Positions 1-6,778 of a DNA stretch of 7,890 nucleotides are shown here, piece by piece (the stretch's first letter is position 1; every line of letters starts with the position of its first letter). The notes beneath the pieces are model-generated. The model saw only the letters and a list, made by a program, of their open reading frames with translations, was not told where the DNA came from and did not search any database. This stretch comes from Verrucomicrobiota bacterium (GTDB taxonomy: Bacteria > Verrucomicrobiota > Verrucomicrobiia > Limisphaerales > UBA11358), in contig JAJPKI010000373.1 in assembly GCA_021323835.1 (NCBI GenBank), forward strand, positions 1 through 7,890. The letters run 5' to 3'. The translations under genes were made by a program, and so were the position numbers.

Positions 1-65
1 CCAATATCGTTTCCGGCACCAACGTGGCGTCAATTTATCCTTAGCGCAGCTGTTGTCGCTTGAGC
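1..65. other. Left edge, upstream region of the receiver-protein gene
   Basis: This short stretch lies before the first gene. Two + strand frames are open from the window edge: one reads to a TAG at 42-44 and one to a TGA at 61-63. Either could be the last few codons of an upstream gene, but 13-20 residues are too few to identify anything. I see no convincing promoter or Shine-Dalgarno sequence here. Confidence 0.3.
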
Positions 66-2183
66 ATGAATTTATTCCTGGCACGAATGTCGCGAATTCA
101 AATTTGTCTTATCCTTTTCATTTTCGGATTTTTCGTCATTCAGCTCGACGCCCAGACAAATAAAAATTTTGAAACGCCGCCGCCAGCCCCCGGCTCTATC
201 CAATGGCAGGACCTTCAAACGAGGGCGCAACAAACGCAGGAATTATATCGCCCGCGCATCGCGGTTCCGAATGCTGTCACCGGGGATGTTCGGGTGGCCG
301 ACGACGCGCTTTTCGCAAAACCTTCCGAACCTTCAAACGTCGCGCAATCACCCGCAACTTCATCGGGAAGATTTGTTAAATGCTTTTTCTTTTCGGTCGT
401 TTTTATTTTTGGCGCGGGCATGGCCTTGCGGATATTTTTTCCTGAATTTTTTGAGCGCGTTAAACGACGGCTGGCGCCTGAAGACCGCGACCTGGAGTTT
501 GAAATTCCATCGAATGTTCCGCAAGGCGAAAAGGAAACGGTCACTCAATTTTTTGAGAAATTTCGGGTGGGTCCCGTTACGCCCGCAGCCGACGCGCCGG
601 GAAAAAGCGCGTGGCTTTCTCAATTTTATGATAAAGCCGCGGGTCGTTTCGACGCGCAAAGAAAATTATTGCATAATTTGGCGCAGGAAACGGATGATTA
701 TTTGCGGCGCAAACAGGTGATGGACTTGCGTTCGGAAATCGGCGCATTGAAAAATGAAGCGGATTGTTCCGAATTGCGTCCCGCGTGGCAGGTAGCCTTG
801 GTTTTGGACGGTCTGCTAAAACAACTTACGGAAAAAATCTCGAATCTCACCCCGGCATCATTGCGCGCCATCGCCGACAGTCTGGATTTGCTGCATGATT
901 TATGCACGCCCGAAATCAAGCCCGATATCCTCACGAATCCTCCGCTTAAATTTTTGATTGTGGACGATGACATGATTGGCCGTCATGCCTTGTCGGTTGC
1001 GTTGAGCAAAGCTTTTGGCCGGCCGGACGTCGCCACCAACGGCGACGAGGCGATTACTCACGCGGACAAAAATAATTACGACGTTATTTTTTTAGACGTA
1101 CAAATGCCCGGAATGGACGGCTTTGAAGTCTGCACGAGAATTCGTAAAACCTTGCTCAACCGCCAAACACCAGTCGTTTTTGTCACTGCGCTCGCTGATT
1201 TCAACGCCCGCGCCCAATCCACACTCATTGGCGGCACCGACCTGATGGCCAAGCCGTTCCTGCTTTTTGAAGTCGCGCTCAAAGCAGTCACCTTATCCTT
1301 GCGCCATCGGTTGCGGAAGCCTGTTTCAGAAGCAAAAATGATTCCTTTCGTCGCTGTCAATCCGCCAAAAATTCCCGCGAAGAAATTTACAATCTCCGCG
1401 GACGTGCGCCGCCCGCTTCCCGTCACCGCGGAAGTTGACGAAATGACCGCAGCATTTTTGAATCGCGTTTCAAAAGAAATGGATTCATTAAAAAATCTTT
1501 TTGGGCGGATTGTTCAAGCACCGGGAACAGAATCGTCACAAAATTTATTGGCGGAAAGTTTTTTGCGCGTCAATTCATGGGTGCCGCACGACGGCATCAA
1601 ATTGGCGCACCCGGTTTATTCCGTATGCGTCGCTTTGGAAGTATTGCTGAAAAAATTTCTCGAAAATCCGAAATACTCGACCGCCGAATCGTTGGCCACC
1701 GCAGCCGCAGCCGTAGATTTGCTGCGCGATTTATGCCATTCCAAAATAAGGGCCGACCTGATTATCAATCCGCTTGTCCGCATTTTAGTTGTTGACGACG
1801 ATTTGGTCAGTCGCCGCATTGTGGTTGGCGCTTTGCAGGTATTTTTCGAAAAGCCCGAAAGCGCCGAGAACGGGGAATTGGCGCTCGCAATGGTCACGAA
1901 AGAAAAATTCGATGTTATTTTTTTGGACATCGAAATGCCCCGCGTGAACGGGTTTGAAGTTTGTTCGGGAATCCGTTCCACATTGCCCAATGCCGGGACG
2001 CCCGTCATATTTATGACCAGCGTCAACGACGATTTTGGCGCACGCATTCAAATGAGTCGCAACCTCGAAGCCGATTTAATGGTCAAACCGTTCCTCACCG
2101 CAGAAATAACGCTCAAAGCACTGACTCAAACTTTGCGCGGACGCTTGAAAAGCCCGCAAATGGGAAGTGGAATTACAAATTGA
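66..2183 (+). CDS. Membrane-anchored protein with two tandem response-regulator receiver domains
   Basis: This is a predicted phosphorelay protein of 705 residues from the ATG at 66; a TTG at 60 and an ATG at 87 are alternative starts and no clear Shine-Dalgarno sequence decides. A hydrophobic stretch (about 11-27) ending near LDAQ could be a signal peptide or membrane anchor. A Pro/Gln-rich segment follows, then a second hydrophobic segment (about 106-121) and a basic cluster (131-135), which would place the rest in the cytoplasm. Receiver 1 has acidic pocket D300-D302, phosphoacceptor D344, T374 and K396. Receiver 2 has D577-D579, D621, T651 and K674. Both therefore look competent for phosphorylation. 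Each receiver is preceded by a helical region starting near W241 and Y518. The copies align without gaps at a 277-residue offset up to T374/T651. No histidine kinase, DNA-binding or enzymatic output domain is visible, and no kinase gene is nearby. Membrane placement is inferred from hydrophobicity only. Confidence 0.9.
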   Translation: MNLFLARMSRIQICLILFIFGFFVIQLDAQTNKNFETPPPAPGSIQWQDLQTRAQQTQELYRPRIAVPNAVTGDVRVADDALFAKPSEPSNVAQSPATSSGRFVKCFFFSVVFIFGAGMALRIFFPEFFERVKRRLAPEDRDLEFEIPSNVPQGEKETVTQFFEKFRVGPVTPAADAPGKSAWLSQFYDKAAGRFDAQRKLLHNLAQETDDYLRRKQVMDLRSEIGALKNEADCSELRPAWQVALVLDGLLKQLTEKISNLTPASLRAIADSLDLLHDLCTPEIKPDILTNPPLKFLIVDDDMIGRHALSVALSKAFGRPDVATNGDEAITHADKNNYDVIFLDVQMPGMDGFEVCTRIRKTLLNRQTPVVFVTALADFNARAQSTLIGGTDLMAKPFLLFEVALKAVTLSLRHRLRKPVSEAKMIPFVAVNPPKIPAKKFTISADVRRPLPVTAEVDEMTAAFLNRVSKEMDSLKNLFGRIVQAPGTESSQNLLAESFLRVNSWVPHDGIKLAHPVYSVCVALEVLLKKFLENPKYSTAESLATAAAAVDLLRDLCHSKIRADLIINPLVRILVVDDDLVSRRIVVGALQVFFEKPESAENGELALAMVTKEKFDVIFLDIEMPRVNGFEVCSGIRSTLPNAGTPVIFMTSVNDDFGARIQMSRNLEADLMVKPFLTAEITLKALTQTLRGRLKSPQMGSGITN
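913..1313 (+). other. Receiver (REC) domain 1 with its end of helical linker
   Basis: This is the first receiver domain of the tandem protein. It has the signatures LIVDDDM (acidic pocket), FLDVQMPG (phosphoacceptor Asp344), FVTA (Thr374) and MAKPF (Lys396), counted from the ATG at 66. It ends in a basic helix. All five canonical receiver residues are present. Confidence 0.9.
1744..2147 (+). other. Receiver (REC) domain 2, duplicate of domain 1
   Basis: This is the second receiver domain. It has ILVVDDDL (acidic pocket), FLDIEMPR (phosphoacceptor Asp621), FMTS (Thr651) and MVKPF (Lys674). The usual MPxxDG motif reads MPRVNG, an Asp-to-Asn change at a position outside the catalytic set. A hand alignment of residues 241-374 with 518-651, covering the helical linker and most of the receiver, gives 58 identities in 134 positions. 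Confidence 0.9.
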
Positions 2184-2199
2184 GCTGCGCGAGAAATAA

Positions 2200-2436
2200 T
2201 TATTCCTCGAAGCAACGGCGCGAGGCATTGCAAATCTCGCGATGAGCCGGTCGGTCGTCCGCGCCGACGACGGTTTGCGTTTTGTTGCACCAGAAATGGC
2301 AGGTCAATTCGTGCGCGGGCGTTTCCGGTTGCAACGCTTCTTCCAGCGTGGCAACCGTGAACATCTTTTTCGTCCGCAAATGTTTGCACACGCCTAAATC
2401 GCTTACAGTTTTTGCAATCTTGTTGCCTTGATTCAT
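2200..2436 (-). CDS. Small Cys/His-rich protein, last gene of the oxidoreductase operon
   Basis: This is a 78-residue protein I cannot assign to a named family. It starts at an ATG five bases beyond the end of the FAD-subunit gene and has a good Shine-Dalgarno sequence (AAGGA, 7 bases upstream) formed by the last codons of that gene. It contains Cys17, His19, Cys46, His47, Cys50, His65, Cys69 and Cys75, including CKH and CHFWC clusters. This pattern fits binding of zinc or an iron-sulfur cluster, but no known spacing is matched exactly. There is no signal peptide or membrane segment, so it should be cytoplasmic. Its place at the end of the operon suggests a role in assembly or electron transfer for the enzyme, which is inference. 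The stop lies 17 bases from the stop of the convergent receiver gene, and no hairpin terminator is evident between them. Confidence 0.75.
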   Translation of the reverse strand: MNQGNKIAKTVSDLGVCKHLRTKKMFTVATLEEALQPETPAHELTCHFWCNKTQTVVGADDRPAHREICNASRRCFEE

Positions 2437-2440
2437 GGCG

Positions 2441-3403
2441 TTATCCTTTCAATTTGAGCAGCGTCCGGCGAATGAGCGCGTGCGCCATCGGAATTTTGTA
2501 GCCGTTGTGCTCGTGCGGCTCGGCGCCTTTGAGAATCATGTCAGCCGCTTGCGACGCGACGTCGTCGGTCAATTCTTTGCCGTCGAGAAATTGGTTCGCG
2601 GCTTCGACCTGCCAGGGCACCGGTGAAATGCAGCCGACCGCGACGCGCGGAGAATTTAATTTTCCACCGGAAAGATTTGCCGCCGCCGCGCAACTGACCA
2701 GCGCCCAGTCGAACGCTTGCTTGTCACTCATTTGAATAAATGCGCTCGACGTTCGCGCGGTTGGAATTTCTACGCGCACAATTAAATCGCCCGGCTTGAG
2801 TGAATTGTGCGATTGCGGATTTTCCCACGCGCCTTGATAAAGCTTGGCCATCGTCATCGGCGTTTCCTTGCCGTCGCGCAATACAATTGCTTTCGCATCA
2901 AGCGCGGCAAATGCCGTCGCCAGATTCGAAACGACCGGGCTGATGCACGTGTTGCCGGTGAACAAGCTGTGATAACGATTTTCACCGTGGCGCGCGTAGC
3001 AAAGGTCGCCGCCTTTTTTCATGCACAGCGTGTCGCGATGACGGAAATACCAGCAACGCGAATGTTGCGCGAGATTGCCGCCGACGGAAGCGACGTTGCG
3101 GATTTGTTGCGAACCGACTTCCGCCGCCGCTTGCTGCAAGCCGGGAAAAGTTTTTGCGATTTGCGGGTCGTTTTCAATTTGCGCGACCGTGACGAGTGCG
3201 CCAATTTTCCATGAATCGCTGCCGCGCTCAATTTTGTCCAGACCCGGCAGCGATTTGATGTTCACCAAAATGTTCGGGCTGACGAGATATTCTTTCAGCA
3301 AACCGAGCGTGTCGTTTCCACCGGCGAGATACATGCCATTGTCGGCGACGAGTTCGCGCGCGCTGTCGAACGAATGTGCTGTGGCGTATTGAAAAGCTTT
3401 CAT
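2441..3403 (-). CDS. paoB: FAD-binding subunit of PaoABC-type aldehyde oxidoreductase, with [4Fe-4S] insertion
   Basis: This is the 320-residue medium subunit of a xanthine-oxidase-family enzyme. It carries FAD and would pass electrons from the [2Fe-2S] subunit to an acceptor. The N-terminal FAD loop reads AGGNDTL (27-33) and the second FAD loop is SVGGNL (106-111). Directly after it lies an insertion with Cys117, Cys127, Cys135 and Cys153, matching the extra [4Fe-4S] cluster known in E. coli PaoB and in 4-hydroxybenzoyl-CoA reductase. Simple CO-dehydrogenase-type medium subunits lack it. The C-terminal part is the usual CO-dehydrogenase flavoprotein C domain. Length is close to E. coli PaoB (about 318). 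The start overlaps the stop of the large-subunit gene by four bases (ATGA), suggesting coupled translation. There is no signal peptide, so export would depend on the partner subunit. The first FAD loop differs from the common AGGTDLL form. Confidence 0.95.
   Translation of the reverse strand: MKAFQYATAHSFDSARELVADNGMYLAGGNDTLGLLKEYLVSPNILVNIKSLPGLDKIERGSDSWKIGALVTVAQIENDPQIAKTFPGLQQAAAEVGSQQIRNVASVGGNLAQHSRCWYFRHRDTLCMKKGGDLCYARHGENRYHSLFTGNTCISPVVSNLATAFAALDAKAIVLRDGKETPMTMAKLYQGAWENPQSHNSLKPGDLIVRVEIPTARTSSAFIQMSDKQAFDWALVSCAAAANLSGGKLNSPRVAVGCISPVPWQVEAANQFLDGKELTDDVASQAADMILKGAEPHEHNGYKIPMAHALIRRTLLKLKG
2444..2448 (-). promoter_or_regulatory. Shine-Dalgarno sequence for the 78-residue gene
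   Basis: On the minus strand AAGGA lies 7 bases before the ATG at 2436, inside the final Lys-Gly codons of the FAD-subunit gene. It is the only clear ribosome binding site in the operon, and it supports both translation of the small gene and its start. Confidence 0.7.
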
Positions 3404-5526
3404 GTCGTTGCGGAATTTGCTTTTGGAACTTTACCGAGCGCGGCCAAAACTTTGGCGGGCGTGATTGGCAAACTGTAAACGCGAACGCCAATTGCATTCG
3501 CAACTGCATTTCCAATCGCCGCGGCCGTCGGCACCGTGGCCGGTTCGCCGATGCCGATGACGCCGCGTTCGGGCATGTTGAGCAGCGTGACTTCGATTTC
3601 GGGAATATCGCCCATCGTGGCGAGCTTGTAAGTTTCGAAATTTGGATTGAGCACGACGCCGGATAAATCGTCCATGACACGTTCTTCGAAAAGCGCATAG
3701 CCCATGCCCATGATGATGCCGCCGTTGATTTGGCTTTCAGTCGTGATTTGATTCACGATGAGTCCGCAATCATGAATCGCGACAATCTTTTTGACCGTGA
3801 CAAGACCGGTGTCCGTATCCACGTCCACTTCGGCGAACTGCACACCGTAAGCCGGTTTGGTCGAAAGTCCTTCAATCCAATTTCCGTGAACGACGAGCGG
3901 ACTGACGCCAAGTTTTTTGCAAGCGGCCTTCCAATTTTTTCCGCGCGCATCCGCGATGCCGGATTGTGTTTGCAATTGCGTCAACGCTTTCGTGCAAATG
4001 TCGTAAATAGTCGGTGAAATAGAAGCGGTCGTCGTGCTGCCGCCGCTGCCGGGACCGGGCGGATAATTTGTGTCGCCAACTTTTACGGTGATTTGTTCCG
4101 GTGTCAGACCGAGTAAATCTGCGGCGATGATGGCGATGACCGTTTTGCTGCCGGTGCCGATGTCTTGAACGCCGAGACGAAATTCGATGCTGCCGTCGGG
4201 ATTGATTTGCGCTTCGCCTTGCGTTTTGTTGTTTGGCCCGCCAGCAGGCCACGCGGCGCTCGCGCAACCGACGCCGGTTTTCACAACGCCGGCCGAGCTG
4301 CCGGGCTTTTTGTATTTGTCCTTCCAGCCAAATTTTTCTGCGCCGAGCTTGAATTCCTTTTTGTGAATTTCGGTTACTGCATTTTTTATTCGGAATTCCA
4401 CCGGGTCAACGCCAAGTTTCACGGCGAGGTCGTCCATCGCCGATTCAAATCCATAGCAGCCCGGCGGATGCGCCGGCGCGCGAAATGCGGTGGCTCCGCC
4501 GGCATTGATGGCCACGCTCGCCTGCTTGACTCGCGTATTCGGAACTTTGTAAGTCGGATACGGCGCGGGAAGCGTGACTCCGCTGCCGCCGCCGCCGGTC
4601 GCCGCGCCGCCGCCGATTCCAGCCGTTCCATAATTATCAAATTCAAATGCGTGCAACATTCCGTCCGCGGTCGCGCCCATTTTTATTTTTTGAAAACTGG
4701 AGGGACGATTGCCAACGGCGAGTGCCTGGTCAAATCGTGTCAGCATTAAGCGCACCGGCGCTTTTGCAGCCTGCGAAAGTTTCGCCGCCATGACCGTATG
4801 CGGACCGGGATTAAATTTTGCGCCGAAACCGCCGCCCATGAAATCGGTAATCACACGGACTTTGTCGTGGTCGAGATTCAATGCGCCGGCCAAACCATTT
4901 TTCACGCTCGTGATACCTTGCGTCGAAGACCAGCAAGTGACTCCGGCATCAGTCCACGATGTCGTGCTGCCGTGCGTTTCCATCGGATTATGAATTTGCA
5001 CGGGCGTCGTATAAAAACCTTCAATGACCGCAGCGCATTCGCCGAAGGCGGAATCCACATCGCCGGTTTCTTTCGGTTTCGAATCACCGACATTCGGCGC
5101 GTCCGCCCAAACCCTTGGTGCATCCGGCGCTTTCGCATCGTCTTCAAGCACGACAAAATTGTCGTTCGGCTCGACGTCCACTTCGATTGCCTTCAACGCA
5201 TCAATACACGCGCTCTTGCTCGTGCCGGCGACAGCGGCGATTTCTTCACCGTAAAATCGCAGCGTTAAATCCGCGCCATTTTTTTGGCGTTCTTCAATCG
5301 CGGGCGACAGCACGGCGGCTTTGATGCCGGGCATTTGCCGTGCTTTGTCCAAATTGATGCTTTTGATTTTTGCGGCGGGCCATTTCGAGCGCAAAATCAT
5401 TCCGTAGAGCCAGCCTTTTTCCTGGATGTCGGAAGAATAACGCGCGCGTCCCGTCACCTTTTCGGGTGCGTCAATGCGCAGCGTGTTCTTGCTGATGTAT
5501 TTTGTTTCAGCTGGCCAGCTTGGCAT
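3400..5526 (-). CDS. paoC: Molybdopterin-binding catalytic subunit of PaoABC-type aldehyde oxidoreductase
   Basis: This is the large, substrate-oxidising subunit of a xanthine-oxidase-family enzyme, which hydroxylates aldehydes or N-heterocycles at a molybdenum centre. It is 708 residues from the ATG at 5526; a TTG at 5532 is the alternative. Visible signatures are the N-terminal ald_xan_dh hammerhead region (about 20-130), TQG (202-204), GGGFGAKF (231-238), the cofactor loop TAFRAPA with Arg349, VQDIGTGS, GSGGST (about 494-499), and the C-terminal GIGEPA with Glu661 as the catalytic base. The AFRAPA sequence lacks the extra selenium or copper ligand context of CO dehydrogenases, and the family resemblance is to E. 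coli PaoC (about 732 residues). The start lies 20 bases inside the iron-sulfur gene with no visible Shine-Dalgarno sequence. No signal peptide is present, so the protein would be exported by riding with the Tat-bearing subunit. The true substrate cannot be read from the sequence; an aromatic or other aldehyde is the best guess. Confidence 0.96.
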   Translation of the reverse strand: MPSWPAETKYISKNTLRIDAPEKVTGRARYSSDIQEKGWLYGMILRSKWPAAKIKSINLDKARQMPGIKAAVLSPAIEERQKNGADLTLRFYGEEIAAVAGTSKSACIDALKAIEVDVEPNDNFVVLEDDAKAPDAPRVWADAPNVGDSKPKETGDVDSAFGECAAVIEGFYTTPVQIHNPMETHGSTTSWTDAGVTCWSSTQGITSVKNGLAGALNLDHDKVRVITDFMGGGFGAKFNPGPHTVMAAKLSQAAKAPVRLMLTRFDQALAVGNRPSSFQKIKMGATADGMLHAFEFDNYGTAGIGGGAATGGGGSGVTLPAPYPTYKVPNTRVKQASVAINAGGATAFRAPAHPPGCYGFESAMDDLAVKLGVDPVEFRIKNAVTEIHKKEFKLGAEKFGWKDKYKKPGSSAGVVKTGVGCASAAWPAGGPNNKTQGEAQINPDGSIEFRLGVQDIGTGSKTVIAIIAADLLGLTPEQITVKVGDTNYPPGPGSGGSTTTASISPTIYDICTKALTQLQTQSGIADARGKNWKAACKKLGVSPLVVHGNWIEGLSTKPAYGVQFAEVDVDTDTGLVTVKKIVAIHDCGLIVNQITTESQINGGIIMGMGYALFEERVMDDLSGVVLNPNFETYKLATMGDIPEIEVTLLNMPERGVIGIGEPATVPTAAAIGNAVANAIGVRVYSLPITPAKVLAALGKVPKANSATT

Positions 5527-6169
5527 AATCAATCAATTCGGTTTTGTTGGAAATCGGTTTGCCAGCGACCGCGAGCGCGGCTTGCATGATGTGCGGATGC
5601 GTTCCGCAGCGACAAATGTTGCCCGCGCATGCGTGTTTAATTTCTTCGGCGGTCGGCGTGGAATTTTTTTTGAACAACGCCGTCAAGCTCATGATAAATC
5701 CCGGCGTGCAATAACCGCACATCAACGCGTCCTTTTCGACAAACGCCTGCTGGACGGGATTGAGCTTTCCATTTTTTGCGAGACCTTCAACGGTTGTGAT
5801 TTGTTGGCCTTGCGCTTCAATGGCGAGTTTCTGGCAGGAATAAACCGGAACATCATCCATCATCACCGTGCACGCGCCGCACGTCGCACGGTCGCAACCT
5901 TCCTTCGCGCCGGTGAGACTATGATAATTGCGAAGCGCATCGAGCAATGTCACGCGCGGCTCGAGCATGAGTTTGATTTTTTCGCCGTTGACGTTGAGGG
6001 TAACCGGAACCGCGTCGGGGCCGATAACCTTCTCGGCATTCATTTTTTCCAGTTCAGCGGCGACCGCTTTGGTTTGAACCGTCGCCGCCGTGACCGCCGC
6101 CGTGCCGAGGCTTTTGAGAAATGTGCGCCGCGAATGCGGGCCGAAAACTTCCTGGTCGGAATCGTTCAT
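5507..6169 (-). CDS. paoA: Tat-exported [2Fe-2S] subunit of PaoABC-type aldehyde oxidoreductase
   Basis: This is the 220-residue electron-transfer subunit, holding two [2Fe-2S] clusters between the molybdenum centre and FAD. The N-terminus has a textbook twin-arginine motif, SRRTFLK (13-19), followed by an alanine-rich stretch and a probable cleavage site near AVAA (35-38). The plant-ferredoxin-type cluster uses Cys92, Cys97, Cys100 and Cys112. The C-terminal helical domain holds the second cluster through Cys151, Cys154, Cys186 and Cys188 (CGYC and CRC). Length is close to E. coli PaoA (about 229), which also carries a Tat signal. The ATG shares four bases with the stop of the upstream cytidylyltransferase gene (ATGA). 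The Tat signal indicates the assembled complex works in the periplasm or at its membrane face. An additional cysteine, Cys181, lies just before the last cluster motif. Confidence 0.97.
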   Translation of the reverse strand: MNDSDQEVFGPHSRRTFLKSLGTAAVTAATVQTKAVAAELEKMNAEKVIGPDAVPVTLNVNGEKIKLMLEPRVTLLDALRNYHSLTGAKEGCDRATCGACTVMMDDVPVYSCQKLAIEAQGQQITTVEGLAKNGKLNPVQQAFVEKDALMCGYCTPGFIMSLTALFKKNSTPTAEEIKHACAGNICRCGTHPHIMQAALAVAGKPISNKTELIDYAKLAS

Positions 6170-6774
6170 GTTGCTCGAACTCGTTTGTAATCCTCTGGAG
6201 TGTCCAAGTCAAGCGTCACTCCCAAATCTTTTATGACACATTGGACGCTGCGACTCGAAAACGGTTTCAAAAAATCTTTCAACGTCTCCGCGCGCGTGCG
6301 TTGCAATTCGCAAAATATATCGCGGGGTAGAATAACCGGATGCCCGGTCTTGCCGTCGCACACCGGTTGACAAATGCTCGTCGGATGTTGCGTCACAAAT
6401 TTCAATAAAGTTTGCAACGTTTTCATTTCCAAATGCGGCTGATCGCCCAGCGCAATTGCAAAATGAGAAATTTCCGCATTCCAACCATTCCAATTCGCCG
6501 CGCAAACAATGGAACTGAACATACCACGTTCAGGCTGGAAATTTTCGATGCAATTCTGCCGTGGAAAATTTAATCGCTTCAATTCTTCGAGCAACGCTGT
6601 GTCATTTGGGCGAACAACAATTGTAATTTGTGTCGCGCCGAGTTGCTGCCATTGCGAAATCAAATGACCGACGATAGTCGTTTCTTTCCACGGCAGTAGC
6701 AATTTTGGTTTTCCCATCCGCGACGATGCGCCCGCGCCGAGAATCACAACGCCAAGTGAAATTTTGTCGCTCAT
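6166..6774 (-). CDS. mocA: MocA-type molybdenum cofactor cytidylyltransferase
   Basis: This 202-residue nucleotidyltransferase most likely joins CMP to molybdopterin-molybdenum to make the cytosine dinucleotide cofactor used by bacterial xanthine-oxidase-family enzymes. The N-terminal nucleotide-binding loop is LGAGASSRMGKPK (12-24), typical of the MocA/MobA-like fold. Further marks are GDQP (110-113), which supplies the metal-binding Asp, GHPVIL (144-149) and DLDTPEDY (189-196). The length matches E. coli MocA (about 192). I chose the ATG at 6774 over a TTG one codon earlier. It begins four bases after the stop of the xdhC-like gene and its own stop overlaps the iron-sulfur subunit gene. Choice of CTP over GTP is inferred from the GAGxSSRMGxPK motif and from the neighbouring enzyme type. 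A MobA-like guanylyltransferase is less likely. Confidence 0.92.
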   Translation of the reverse strand: MSDKISLGVVILGAGASSRMGKPKLLLPWKETTIVGHLISQWQQLGATQITIVVRPNDTALLEELKRLNFPRQNCIENFQPERGMFSSIVCAANWNGWNAEISHFAIALGDQPHLEMKTLQTLLKFVTQHPTSICQPVCDGKTGHPVILPRDIFCELQRTRAETLKDFLKPFSSRSVQCVIKDLGVTLDLDTPEDYKRVRAT

Positions 6775-6778
6775 CAAA

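Noticed and set aside
10..102. Imperfect similarity between about 11-34 (GTNVAS in one frame) and about 75-98 (GTNVAN in another)
   Set aside because: The match is short, needs gaps and a frame change, and the second copy lies within the N-terminal codons of the receiver gene. Chance similarity is adequate.
1616..2047. 143-codon - strand open frame inside the receiver protein gene
   Set aside because: The plus frame carries all receiver residues, and the minus frame has no recognisable features.
2184..2199. Possible bidirectional terminator between the convergent stops
   Set aside because: The 16-base gap has no stem-loop followed by a T run on either strand.
4584..4626. Run of CCGCCG-like triplets as a possible repeat element
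   Set aside because: It encodes the glycine-rich loop of the molybdenum subunit, so the coding constraint explains it.
4165..4749. 194-codon + strand open frame opposite the large molybdenum subunit gene
   Set aside because: It is fully antisense to a well-supported gene. Its composition (Arg, Ala, Phe) reflects the complement, and no motif or ribosome binding site is seen.
5474..6190. Long + strand open frame (238 codons) opposite the Fe-S subunit gene
   Set aside because: It lies antisense to a gene with unmistakable cluster motifs, is rich in Arg/Ala/Phe as expected from reverse reading of such codons, and shows no domain pattern.
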